Shown here: positions 34,612 to 52,482 of the stretch, in pieces
Numbering within the stretch: position 1 is the stretch's first letter
How the letters are laid out: each line of letters begins with the position of its first letter
Made by a program: the position numbers and the translations under genes
Notes under the pieces: model-generated
The model's database searches: none
What the model was told of the DNA's origin: nothing
The model's input: only the letters and a program-made list of their open reading frames with translations
Assembly (NCBI RefSeq): GCF_963675165.1
Contig: NC_087387.1
Coordinates: 75,001-139,000, forward strand
Direction: 5' to 3'
Source of the DNA: Halichondria panicea
Taxonomy: Eukaryota > Porifera > Demospongiae > Suberitida > Halichondriidae
DNA: 64,000 nucleotides

Positions 34612-36606
34612 CTATGTGCTGTGTCTGATGGACTTGTAGAGTCTTCCCCAGAAGTATTCCTCGCACTCTTTGCGTTTAGCACTGAACCTGAGGCATGGAT
34701 GACAACACAAATAGTGCTCACACTGATAGCTTACCGTGGATAGTCGAGGTAGTGTACGTGGGAGAGGAAGGCGGGTACCTTACACGCACGGTACAGAATA
34801 GGAATGGTTAGGTTCTTACGCACATCTGTGGGGGGGGGGGGGCGGGGTAACTTGTCAGTGCTATTCTAGCTACACATGCGTATTACCTGGGGATCTGATG
34901 AAAGCCAGGTTGGCCTCAAAGCCACACCACGGAGAGGAGATGTAGTCAGGTGACAGGATGATCACTGTACGTATGCAACCCTCCTTTATCATGTCTGAGA
35001 TCTCCTCATGAAATGCTCGATCAGATGCCATACCTGCAGGGAATACACTCACTGTCTTGAGCCACTCCATTGGTCGACTCAACCACCAACACTTTAACCC
35101 CTTACTCACCGCTAGAGGGCACAAACACTTTAACCCCTACGTTCTCCACAAGCCTCAATCGGACTTCTTCTGCAAACCGTTCGTCCTCTTCAGCAAATGA
35201 GAGGAAGACATCGTATTTGTGACTCTGCAAGGACGCTACATCTTCACGGGGGGTCCCGGCTGTGGGGGGTAATGGAAGTGTGGTATACCATATAGCGGGT
35301 AATTTTCATTGTCCCAAATGTTCGTATAAACTACCAAGTCAAGTGTATTCGTATGTACAGCTCAGGAAACGTTGAACCTATTAATAATTTCGTAGTTTTA
35401 AAAACATTTCAGATGACGCTCTACAATACTAAACTAAGCCGCTATACAGTATGTATGTATGTATGTATGTATGTATGTATGTACAACCTCACCAGTCACA
35501 GATAGGTTGGCCAATCCCTCCGCCAGTCTCTCTGGGTCTATCTCCGTGGCAACCTGGACTTGGCGTAACCTCTGTATTTCGTCAGGGTCGAGTGCGGAGG
35601 GGTCAAGAGAGCTACACGGTGTGTGAGGACTGCCGCTAATGTGGGCAGGGCCTGAGGGTGGTGGGTGTGGTCATGTAAACAGTAGTGTCTTCCTTACGAT
35701 TAGACAAGCTTGCTTTAGGGACATCAATATGTTCCACTCTCCGCTCTGGAGGAAGCAAATAATGACAAGAGGATATCAAACATACGCCCACACCTTTCTC
35801 CTTGTTGAGAATGTCGACGCCCTCCACACATCCGAGGGATTGCAGGAGTGAGGTGAGAGTGGTCAGGCTAGCATCACACCCTACACACCACACACACACC
35901 CACACACACACACACACACTAGCATCACACCCTACACACCACACACACACTAGCATCACACCCTACACACCACACACACACTAGCATCACACCCTACACA
36001 CCACACACACACACACACACACTAGCATCACACCCTACACACCACACACACACACTAGCATCACACCCTACACACCACACACACACCACACACACACTAG
36101 CATCACACCCTACACACCACACACACACACACACACACACTAGCATCACACCCTACACACCACACACACACTAGCATCACACCCTACACACCACACACAC
36201 ACACACACACACTAGCATCACACCCTACACACCACACACACACTAGCATCACACCCTACACACCACACACACACTAGCATCACACCCTACACACCACACA
36301 CACACCCACACACACACACATTATAATGAACCTGAGAACATTAAACTACCGTACTGAATAGTGGAGTACGATACGTATAGTATGAGCTAAACCACACTCT
36401 GTTAATGTACCAGCATTATTCTCCCATCTCTCGAGCAGGGCCAGTGTGGGGGAGCGACTCCCTCTCAGAGACACTATCACTTCATAGGAGAAGCTCATCT
36501 TGTCAGCCAGGCCCTTCCAATCGAGCCCACGAGGGGAGTCCCTATCCAGCACCACGGCTAGCTGCCTCCTGGCTAAGTAGCCCACCTCCTTGTACAGTTT
36601 ACTCAT
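34612..36606 (-). CDS. MYD88: MyD88 innate-immune adaptor (death domain plus TIR)
   Basis: MyD88 links Toll/IL-1-type receptors to IRAK kinases through a death domain and a TIR domain. Eight exons read: 36606-36421, 35867-35794, 35745-35698, 35651-35493, 35259-35110, 35033-34887, 34825-34735 and 34687-34612. The death domain spans QLAVVLDRDSPRGLDWKGLA, FSYEVIVSLRG, LALLERWENNA and TLTSLLQSLGCVEGVDIL. The TIR domain has box 1 YDVFLSFAEEDERFAEEV, then IRTVIILSPDYISSPWCGFE, PILYRA and box 3 FWGRLYKSIRH at the end. All junctions are in phase. The linker between the domains is about 70 residues. The first intron is filled by repeats. No receptor gene is seen nearby. Confidence 0.9.
35870..36318. 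repeat. Tandem repeats carrying the splice acceptor, MyD88 intron 1
   Basis: Read on the minus strand, units contain GTGTGTAGGGTGTGATGCTAG. The last copy is the true acceptor before exon 2 (GATGCTAG|CCTGACC). About a dozen copies carry the same CTAG site, separated by (TG)n of varying length. Confidence 0.85.
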
Positions 36607-37085
36607 GCTAAGCTAGCCACATGGTATAGTAGATGGGCGTGCCCGTGGATCGACAGGCACGCCCATCTAATGGCATAAGTGGGTAGTGAAAAATTGACCT
36701 CACTCACTCAATGCTAAACTGAGGGAATGAATTCTGTGGAACCACTTCAGAAATAATTTCGAATATGATAATCCATGCTCTTATCATTTTTTTCTCCATG
36801 TCACAAATGCTCTGTGATTCCAGTCAGCACCTCGTAAAGACTACATGTATAATTATATACAATCAGTTATAATTTTACTCCTCGGCAACCTGTAATTTCA
36901 GGCTTGCCTTCAGCTACCTTCCACACTATTTTATGTCAGTCTTCAACTATGATATTATGTAATACCTTATTATTATTATTATTATTATTATTGTCATTCA
37001 TTTTCATTGAAATTCATTGCACAAATGCTATTCAATACTAATTTACGTGGGGTCATTTCACATGATACAATGAGAATGTACAATG

Positions 37086-39923
37086 TCAGTTGCTTGCTGA
37101 CTCGTCCCCATTTGGTTTGTCCACAGGGGGCTGTACAGTGGGTGTGGTCTCTAGGGGTGCAGTGGGTGTGGTCTCCAGGGGTGGTGTGACTGACTCAGTA
37201 AGAGCATGGATGTTGTACTTGCATAGCTTGTGGAAGTCCTTCACTACACTCAGACAGCACAGGTTCTGGATATGAGGTTAGTATTCGTCTATATAAATTA
37301 TATACACAATGAACCTTTATGATCTCCACGACAACGGTCAGCTCTGGGTTGCTAAGATCAACGGTGTGTTTATATTCATCGTTATTGGTAACTAGGTCAG
37401 CTACTAGCTTGATGACATCATCTCTCTTCAACACATTGTTGTTCCTGGCCTTGTACGTTATAGCAAACTGAGGGGGAGCAATTTAGCAACACATGGACTA
37501 CACATGCATCCTCACCTTAATGACCTTGTCAGGGTCGGCATGGAAATGTGGCTCCAGTACAACTGTAGCATGCTTAGTGATATCGCTGTCGTTAGCATGA
37601 CACACATTGACCACAGGGATCAGTCTCTGACAATATCTTGATACCCTCTGACCCTTGACTAGTACATCTGACAATACACTGTGTACTAGATGACACGGTT
37701 CAATGGCAGGAGAGCACGATATGAACAACACATTCCTAGCACCACTGCTAACAGACTGGAACCTTCTCTCTCCTTGTTTCCTTCCCTTGAGATCAGCTAC
37801 CTCTTTAGCGAGGGAAGTGGCTACATCATCTTCCTCTAGCGCCTGCTCATCGGCGGCAGGGGAGGGGAACTCCGGACCGTACAGTTTGTCGCCAAACTGG
37901 AGGGGGGTCAAGGGTCAAGTAATATTAGTGGCAGACAAGTTGACTGCTCGTTAACAAATTACAGGCTCTCAAGATAGCGACACAAACATCAGAACGTTTA
38001 ATCAATGGTTTGGAGCCTCTTTCAGCTGCCATAACTTGAATTTCGTGGATCCAACGTTAATAATTTTATGATTTTCTGAAAGCTTAGAAAAGGCCTTTCA
38101 AATGGTGTCATCAAACTTCGTATTTGAGAGATAAAAGAATTGCCAATTTGGCGATACCATGGATAACTAGTGTTCAAGCTGGCGCTGTGCTAATGCCTCT
38201 CGCCATGTTTTTGCTTTCGCTTAAAAGTATTAGAGTGTTATATTAGTATTAAAGTTAGCTTATCTATATAAAGTCACTGAGAAGAAAAGACTTATTTTCA
38301 TGCATCTATTGTTGTATTATGTGGCTTACCAGGATCTCAAGAAAGAAGAAAATTGATTCTTCCAGGATCTGTAGTTCAGTGTATATAATATCTAAGAAGA
38401 AAAGACCTGTGTACATGCATATTGTTATCTATATTGTTATATGGTAGTGTTTTGTGGCTTATATACCAGGCCCTCAAGACAAAGATGATTCTGCCAGGAG
38501 GATCTTGGGATATTATTTTTGGGGAATGAGCGCGCATGCGCATTACATCCACAGGAATAATTAAAGGGTGTGTCCAAAGAGATCAATTTCACAAATGGCT
38601 ACTGCTAGCGAGCTGTTTTAAAAGATATTTTCTGAGTATTGTAGCTAACAAAAAGCTAGCGCTTTAGTGCAAGGCTAACTCATATGTTGAATAGAAAGTT
38701 TGTGCGGACAGATGATGCTATGAAAGATTCTGAAGAGACTGCAACAGCCTTCAATGTGAGTCAAACTAGCCATAACTCGAGAAAGAAGCTTTAGTTTGCT
38801 AATCCACGAATCAAAATCCAAGAGAACGTGGCTAGAAGCCTATAGAAGCTGTTAGTTTTCGTTACATTGCAACCGTTGAGCAGTTATAGCTGGAATACAC
38901 ACACACACACACAGACAGACACACACACAGTCAGCTTTACCGTATCCCTCGTGCGGCTACGCCTCGAGGCATAATAATAGCCCATGGTCTGAGGCCGAAA
39001 AATGTCAAATTTAGGCTCCAAAGAAGTTTTGGATTGAAACACATCATTTGAAAGGTCTCTTTCTAAGCTTTCAGAAAATTAGAATATTTTTGACATTGGA
39101 TGAACGGTACTCAAGTTAATGGCTGTTGAAAGATGTTCACCCTCCACAATTTAATCAATGGTTCGGGGACTCTTTCAGCTGCTATAACTTGAATTCTGTG
39201 GATCCAATGTCAAAAATTTTATGATTTTCTGAAAGCTCAGAAAAAGACCTTTCAAATGGTGTCATCAAACTTTGTATTTGAGAGATAAAAGTATTTGCCA
39301 ATTTGGCGATACCATGGAGCCCATGGTCCGAGGCCGAAAAATGTCAAATTCAGGCTCCGAAGAAGTTTTGGATTGAAACACATCATTTGAAAGGTCTCTT
39401 TCTAAGCTTTCAGAAAATTAGAATATTTTTGACATTGGATGAACGGTACTCAAGTTAATGGCTGTTGAAAGATGTTCAACTACAATTCTTCCAATGGTTC
39501 GAGCACCTTTTCGGCTGCCATAACTTGAATTGCGTTGAAACGATTTTGTGATAATTATATTATTCGAACACAAATTACATGCAGGCTCTCAAAGATAGCT
39601 ACCATAAACATGACGTACGTACCTGATTGAGGAGATTGTACGCCTCAGGCAAACAGAGCTTCTCCTGATCTCCAGTGGTGATGAGGACTCCCTGCATACC
39701 ACTGGCCAGCTCATGACGTGTTGTACGCCTCTGTATGTACACCAATGAGTGAATGATTTGCTAGCTGGCTTATGCGATCAGAAGAACACTACGTCATGTT
39801 GTGTTTATGAGTTAGTTCTGTGCTTACCATATATTTTTTGCCAGATGATTTATTGTAGAATCCCTTTCCTTTGTTCCTCTGCCTCTTGCCGAGGCTTCCA
39901 TTCTCCGATGATAAATCAGCCAT
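37086..39923 (-). CDS. THUMPD1: THUMP domain-containing protein 1 (tRNA acetylation adaptor)
   Basis: THUMPD1/Tan1 binds tRNA and guides NAT10 to make N4-acetylcytidine in tRNA-Ser and tRNA-Leu. Exons: 39923-39828, about 39730-39623, 37896-37516, 37467-37315 and 37265-37086. The N-terminus is basic (SLGKRQRNKGKGFYNK). Family blocks are GMQGVLITTGDQEKLCLPEA, FGDKLYGPEF, RRFQSVSSGARNVLFI, then the THUMP core FAITYKARNNN, DLSNPELTVVVEIIK and NLCCLSVVKDFHKLCKYNI. A Thr/Pro-rich tail ends at ESASN. Intron 2 is about 1.7 kb and carries foldback repeats with a nested insertion. Confidence 0.92.
37985..39540. repeat. Foldback repeats in THUMPD1 intron 2, interrupted by an ~805-bp insertion
   Basis: A family copy begins at 37985 and breaks off at GATACCATGGATAA near 38165. 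The sequence resumes at ATAATAGCCCATGGTC near 38972 and continues with a second copy to about 39540. Confidence 0.85.
38166..38970. mobile_element. Putative non-autonomous element inserted into a foldback repeat
   Basis: About 805 bp separate the two halves of one repeat unit exactly at its central palindrome, with ATAA at both edges as a likely target duplication. The ends contain AATGCCTCTCG and CGAGGCATAA, an imperfect inverted pair. Inside are two diverged copies of an AAGAAAAGAC..CATGCAT segment. No long ORF is seen. Confidence 0.6.
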
Positions 39924-40105
39924 ATAGAAATAATACCAGCTAGCTAGCACATGGAGAAGTGGTAAATACGCACTCTCGCATCAGTCTATCATAGTCTATC
40001 ATACTTGACTTTCTTATGAATCTTATTTACAATTTTTATGCCTCTGACTTCCTTTCAATTTTATAGTTGTATATAGCACACACACAACACACACACACAC
40101 AACTA

Positions 40106-41502
40106 TCACAGTCTAGTGGAAGGTTCGTTTGGTTCGTTCGTTGATTGTGGGGGGCTATGTTGGGGGTATGTGAGGCTATGTGGGGGGTCCACTATGACCT
40201 CCAGCAGCTCGTCCCTCTCATCAAGCACGCACAGTCTGGGTATACCATGGGGAAATGTCAGTGCACTAGCGGCAATCAAGGAGTCATCTTCATGGGCCAC
40301 CTCGTAATAGCCCACCCCCTCATCGTCCAATGAAGGGACTTCCCCTTTACCCCCCGCGAGGATATGCTGTAGGTAGACTGTCGTGTCACTATCTGTATTG
40401 CTGATCTCAATATCTTGAACGCTGACATCTTGTCCCAGTATGGAGTCAGGTGAGTTAATGAGACTGCTTCTAGACAGAATGTTCTTGAGGAAGACAGTAG
40501 TGTCAGTGTCCGTGTTGGTGACTTCAATATCATCTTCTTGTACACAGTTCAATAATGGCCGTACAGTAGACACACCATTCTCATCCATTACCCAGTTCTT
40601 GACACTGTTCACCATTGGAGCAGTTGTCCCATCCTCCATATCTTGGCTTTGCTCCGACAGTGACTCTAGTTCACTCAGGAACTTCGCTGGTGTATCAAAT
40701 GTTTCCAGAGCTCCTATTGTGACACTCTTGCGTAGCTTGTGTTTGGGTTGTATCCTCTCCACTCTGCGCATGTCACTCGAACTAAAGCGTCTTGAAATCT
40801 GACTTGGATGTTTTTTTGTTTCGGCGAATCGTGGATTGATCTTTGTTCCGTGTGATATTGTCAGTTCTTCCAGACTGCGTTTCAGTTTGTGCGCTGGGTT
40901 GGGGTCTCTGGTGTCAATCCTTGATCGTACCTCCTTCGTACTCTGCATAGCAACGCATAGCAACGCATTGTACGTACAGATCCCCTTACCTTTGATCTCG
41001 GCACTGTAGAGGCTGTTAGCGTTGTGGGCGGTTCCACTGTAGACTATAGAATAATAACAGTATTGTACATACACTGGGAATAAACCAACACTCCCTTACA
41101 TGAGGTCTTGGAATACGGGATGCAACTTTGGAGCCTCGAGACTTGCTTGCAGAAGCTGCCTCTTCTTTTAACTTAGAGCCACCGCCTCCTGTTGCAACAA
41201 ACCAGCCAGTCACACACACACCACACTGTGTAGCTTACCTGGTGTATGAGAGATGTTATCTAGTGATCCAACTCTTGACTTGACTGACTTGTACTTGGTG
41301 GCAGTGGTTGGCTGGACACGGCGAAAGCAAAACTGATTGTAACAAGTTATGAAAACCTACAACAGTGTCATTACTACATTGAAGACAATGCAAACTGAAG
41401 AGTTACTATACACACACACACACCAGCAGCAACCATGCTATAGCTAGAGTTAGTATACACACACACACACACCAGCAGCAACCATGCTATAGCTAGAGTT
41501 AG

Positions 41503-41538
<36 letters not shown>

Positions 41539-41665
41539 AGCAGCAACCATGCTATAGCTAGAGTTAGTATACACACACACACACACCAGCAGCAACCATG
41601 CTATAGCTAGAGTTAGTATACACACACACACACACCAGCAGCAACCATGCTATAGCTAGAGTTAG

Positions 41666-41705
<40 letters not shown>

Positions 41706-42901
41706 AGCAGCAACCATGCTATAGCTAGAGTTAGTATACACACACACACACACCAGCAGCAACCATGCTATAGCTAGAATTACTATACACACACACACCA
41801 GCAGCAGCTATGCTATAGGTACTACAGCTTACTCTGGGCGGTAGTTGTGTGGTGGAGAGGCTTCTCTGAGACCGTAGGATGGGTCCACTCTTGTGCAGCG
41901 AAGGAGTGCTATGGTAGGTCCTGGGGGGTCTTGACTGCAGCAGGGTGGGGGGTCTTGATTTGATTGTATATTATATAGCAAGACTAAACAACCATACAGC
42001 GCCTACTACTGGTATGCACAGTGGTATGCTGCACTTTGTAATGAGGCAATGTGTCTCCTGTTACAGTTAAACAGCTACACTCCTAGGAATGCTATAGTCT
42101 ACAAGCTGTTGACAATAGAGCAGCTCTAGCAATGAAGGATATAGATAGTTGGCTATAAGGTGTGAGTGAGTGGGGGTGTACCAGCATCTACACTAGCTGC
42201 CACTGGAAGTGTTCCTATCAACACATCCGTCACTATAACACCTAGCTTTGGTTGCAACACACACACTCACACGTTCAGTGTACTTGTTAGCTCCTGTTGC
42301 TGTGTCATCACCGTGCTTGCCTCCACTGTATACCTTAGCCTTGACGTGGCTGTAGTCAGCACGTCTAGTTGTCACGGCAACCAATGGCACGGCCTTATCT
42401 CGAGAGGCTGGACTGTAGCTACGGTCAATAGTAATTAATAAATAAGGTGTGAATAAGAGTGTGTGTGTACCTAGTGTTCCGAGTGTTGACCTTTGCACCT
42501 ATGTGGTCTGTACGTGGGATTGTCTCGTGTTGTGGTAGCAGAAAGAATGGAATATTCCTCATTGTGAGTCTCTCCTCTGGTGTGATGGAGAGGTCACGGG
42601 GGTCAAGCAACTCACTGCAGCGCCAGGGATAACCATGACAACCATGAGAGATCAGTATGGAGTGATATTGCAATATGTACGTGTGTTGGTTGGTTTAAAG
42701 ATGCAATGGCAAGTGTTATATTATAGCTACACATTTCAGCCATAGTTTACTATAAAAGCAACAAGCTACAGTGTGTACAGAGAAAGGGGGCGGGGCTGGT
42801 CGGTTGCAAACCCCTGCAGCTATAGTGCAGTATGCTCCACACACTCACCTCACAAGACTCTGATACAACTCATCCTCTTCTCTCTGTCTTCCAGCGGCCA
42901 T
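40106..42901 (-). CDS. Protein with a tau/MAP2/MAP4-type microtubule-binding repeat
   Basis: The ATG at 42901 gives MAAGRQREEDELYQSLV; the next exon has LTMRNIPFFLLPQHE. Then comes SPASRDKAVPLVAVTTRRAD followed by YSHVKAKVYSGGKHGDD, a Ser/Arg-rich exon (YHSTPSLHKSGPILRSQRS) and, across exons 41332-41239 and 41188-41102, KYKSVKSRVGSLDNISHTP|GGGGSKLKEE. This last string matches the core of tau-family repeats (VGSLDN..H.PGGG). The preceding YSHVKAKV..GGK may be a degenerate repeat. The long final part is Ser/Thr/Asp-rich, with a tandem motif (EVTNTDTDTTVFLKNIL / EISNTDSDTTVYLQHIL), and ends EPSTRL. Microtubule binding is inferred from the repeat alone. It is divergent from MARS1 (106 bp). Confidence 0.7.
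41400..41812. repeat. ~50-bp tandem repeat with (CA)n spacers, about 8 copies, in an intron of the tau-like gene
   Basis: On the minus strand each unit reads TACTAACTCTAGCTATAGC, then ATGGTTGCTGCTGG and (TG)n. Most copies contain TACTAAC, a perfect match to a strong branch-point motif. Confidence 0.85.
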
Positions 42902-43006
42902 CGCTGTGTCCGTGGCTAGCTCTTTAGCATGCAATGGAGGACAAAGAAATGCTGCCTCAGCAAGTCTCACATGATCCCCCTCGTGGCTAGCTCTGGTAGT
43001 GATACA

Positions 43007-48365
<5,359 letters not shown>

Positions 48366-48671
48366 GCAATTCCTCTGCAGGAATAAATTCATGGACTGTA
48401 AAAATCAAAATTAATACAAAAACAATTTTTCATCTGATTTCCGGTATAATTATGGTTTTATATGGATGGCAGTTATATGGTTTATAAGTTCATAGTTCAA
48501 GCCTGGCCCTATTATCGTTTAATGTGACGTATTATGCTCTACAATGATGATAAACTGAAAAACTTTATGCTATTGACAGGAATTGAACTGGAACCGATCT
48601 ATAACGCTACTACTACCTGGAGTGAACATCATGATAATAATACAATCTGAATGTAAGTGTTCCAGTCAGTA
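48366..48671. other. Intergenic region between convergent MARS1 and LSM10
   Basis: AT-rich 3' flanks. No gene seen. Confidence 0.6.
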
Positions 48672-49260
48672 TCAAGTGTTGGTGGCTCTTCCCTTGCCTA
48701 GTTTATAGGCTCTCACGATAGCTTTCTCCTCCAGTTGTCTGTTGAGCCGTGCTCTAGACATCCTCTTCCTCTTTGTAACCTCCCCACCTCCAAGGAGACC
48801 TTTGACCTGTCTCTCTAACAAAACACTCACATTGAAATCATCAGGCATCTGTGTAAGGGTTTGTGTACATGTGGGTGTGGTTAGAGTGGGTGTACTCACC
48901 TGCACATAGCGTATCTGGTTGCCATGGATGAACAACTGCTCGTACTCCACACTCTCATCCTACACACACACACACACACAGTGTATATATTGCATGATAC
49001 TGCATATAAACTTACATTCAGTTTTCTCAGTGTTGATTTGGTCAAGGTGACACTGTAGGAAAAGGATGACTGTATTGAGGAGCACACACACGATCAACTT
49101 ACTTCATATTGGAGTCAACCATAGCCACAGTTCCACACACAGTCAGCTCATTACGCAGCTCTATGATAGTGGGGCGACCTGCCATCGCCTGAAGGAGACA
49201 CACAAGACTCTTGGCAGAGTTATACCTCTCTGTCTTAGTGAACAACCCTGGAGCAGCCAT
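48672..49260 (-). CDS. LSM10: U7 snRNP Sm-like protein LSM10
   Basis: LSM10 is part of the Sm ring of U7 snRNP, which cleaves the 3' end of histone pre-mRNAs in the nucleus. The start MAAPGLFTKTERYNSAKSLV is followed by the Sm1 block LQAMAGRPTIIELRNELTVC and GTVAMVDSNMK, then the Sm2 block LFIHGNQIRYVQ and MPDDFNVSVLLERQV. The tail is basic (KRKRMSRARLNRQLEE). Four small exons; order and spacing agree with vertebrate LSM10. Divergent from MTRR by 94 bp. Confidence 0.88.
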
Positions 49261-49353
49261 TTTCCAAGTCCATTAGGAAGTTGTTGAGGTAATGATCTTT
49301 ACCCACTATCCAGCCAAAGTGTTTTGCTTGACGATCTTTACCAATATTAAAGC

Positions 49354-52300
49354 ATGGCCACCACTAAAGATGAGGAAAAAAAGTTTCTACTGGTGTTTGG
49401 TAGTGAAACAGGCCAAGCCAAAGCCATTGCAGAGATCATCAGAGACAAGGCCCTAGAGAGAGGCCTGCTACCTGACACACTCTGCTTCAGTCAATATAAC
49501 AAGGGGGTATGAGATGCATACATGTACTTGTATTATGATACCTGCAGTATTAATCATACACACTGAGTGCTTTATCTGGTACTCGATTATAAGCGTATTA
49601 GTAGATATTGCCCCTAGTAACGATGATTATTAATATACATTGCTTCTTAGTTCAAGCTGCCTACTGAGCGTGCGCTGGTGGTGGTTGTGAGTACTACGGG
49701 AGATGGGGATCCCCCCGAGACTGTGAGGAAGGCGTGGCGTCGTCTCAAGGGGAAGTCCCTCTCGTCCGATCATCTCAAGCACCTCCACTTTGCTCTACTA
49801 GGTAAGCGCACTAATTGTCCCATCTAATTTATTCTTTTAATTGGCAGGTTTAGGGGATACTAACTATGATAACTTTTGTAACATGGGCAAAATGCTGAGT
49901 CAGCGATTATTGGAGCTCGGAGCGACTGCATTTCATCCTCCCGGATTTGCCGACGATGCAGTAGGGTGAGCTAACTAAATGGGTATGGCCTCACTGATAA
50001 AGCCCCACCCCTTTTAGACTAGAGGATGTGGTAGAGCCATGGATAGAGGGATTGTGGAGTCCACTCGTGCGCCTACTATCAGGAGAGGAGGACAGTAACC
50101 ATGACAGCAACGCTATCTCCATGACAACTGAGCCAAGTGAAGAAGCTGTGGATACAATAGTTGAAAAGGAAACTACTTTGTTAACATCATCCCCCACTCG
50201 TAGTAGCCATGGCAACACTCAGACAACTGATGTACTAGTGAAGGATGTCATTGCGTCATTATCAGATGACCTTCAGAGGTGTACTTTGAACCCTGTGACC
50301 CCACTCTCCCTCCCCACACCACCCCCCTCATATCTCACAGTGACTCTAGGGGAGACAACAGACAACACGTTCCCGTTCAATAAGATACCTTATCGATTAG
50401 GCTCTCGGGTATCCATGGCAACTATTACAAGCTCAAAACAACTGACAAACGAAGGAGCTGTCAAAAAAACGCTAGAAATGTCTTTTAGAATAATAGCAGT
50501 GAGTTAATGCTGTCGTGTATACATAGACACACTACTGTCCACCCTTGTAGGATGACATGCACTACGAGCCTGGTGATGCTGTGGGGTTTGTGTGCCCCTC
50601 CCCCTTTTCTGAGGTCCAGTGGTTGCTACGGAGACTTGATCTAACCTCACACGCACAACAGCAGATCATGATATCCATCCGTGAGAATACAACCAAGAAA
50701 AGTAATATCTCATTATAATTATAGCAATTAATGGTGACAGTATCTGCCCTACCCCCACAGAGGCCACGCCCCCTTCCCACGTCCCCACCCCCTGCACAGT
50801 GGAGCAGCTATTCAGCCACTGTCTTAACATCAGAGCAGTCCCTAAGAAAGTACGTCTACAATAATTATAACCTGTTGTACCAGCCACTGCTATTACATGA
50901 TAATACAAGTAAGTGACCATCATTATTATTATTAGCCGACTAGAAAAACATTTGCAGTAACTATGTGAAAAATTGCGCTGTACTTACAAGGAAGTTTCTG
51001 CGTGACTTATATTAATCTTATATGTCTCTCAGGCTTTTCTGTGTCTACTAGCAAAGCACTGTCGAGATGGAGGTGAGCAACGACGACTAGAGGAGCTCGC
51101 CAGCCGACAGTGTGGGGCACAATACACACGATTGTTCACAGAGCTGCGTACTGATCTCCTGGATCTACTCAACTCCTTTCCTTCTTGTCGACCTCCACTG
51201 GACATATTGATTGGTGGGAGTATAATCAACCGTTTCATATTACTTACTCTAATTAACTGAACTATTCACTTGCAGAGAATTTGCCGCGATTGCAACCACG
51301 CTACTACTCAGTCACCAGGTATATAGCACACACACACACACCACCCACACACTCACTCACTCCACTACACACACAAACACTCCACACAGCTCTCCCCTGA
51401 CAGACCCGCACAGTTTGACAGTAGCTTTCAATGTGGAGCACCTCCCTCCGCGCTCATGGGGCGTGGCCAATAGGTGTGGTCTCGCTACAGGGTGGCTGGA
51501 GCTGGCAGCCAATCAGATTACAGTATCCCCTGTACAGGTATGTTCATACAACTAAATCTTAGACAATTTAGGTTATGTATTTTCTTGATTCAGATTCCAG
51601 TATTTCCAAGATCTCAGAATCCATTCCGACTGCCCCGCAACCCTATGACCCCCATCATCATGATAGGACCCGGCACGGGGGTAGCTCCCTTCATTGGCTT
51701 CCTACGGCATATGGCACAACAGAGAGTGGGTGGGGCCACTCAGAGGAGGGCGTGGCTATTCTTCGGCTGTAGACACCCTCACCTTGACTACTTATACCAG
51801 TGAGTCTTTGGAGCACATAAATGGGCCTGTTTTGATAGGTAGTTTTGACTGTTGGGATTGTCCAATTTCAATGTAACAGGTAATTCTGTACATTGTGTAG
51901 TAGCTCTTTGATTATTTGTGTGCTTAGGAAGTTGCTTTTGTCATTTGCAGGAAAGAGCTTGTCCAGTTTCAATCTAGTGGAGTGCTTACTAAACTAACGG
52001 TGACCTTCTCGAGGCCGGTTGGTGAAGTAGGTGTGGCTAGTGAAGTGGGCGGGACTGGTTACGTACAGGACAGAGTTCGTGTTGAGTGGCGTGAGGTGGG
52101 GGAGTGGATCGTGGAACACCAAGCCACTGTCTACATGTGTGGGTGAGGCTAATACACATGTTGTACATGTGCTAGATGCTTCCACCACACATGTTGTACA
52201 TGTGCTAGATGCTTCCACCACACTTGTTGTACATGTGCTAGATGCTTCCACCACACTAGTCTTGAAATGCAACCTTATAGCTTTTAGAGAAAACATAAGT

Positions 52301-52443
52301 CAAGCACTACATGACCTGTGTGCTAGCACTACATGTATATAAGTGAGGTGGAAGGTTGTGTACATGTGCACGCTATGAGATTAGTGATGATTGTAACTAA
52401 AGAGCATCACAAGTGCTTCCACACACACACACACACACACACA

Positions 52444-52482
<39 letters not shown>

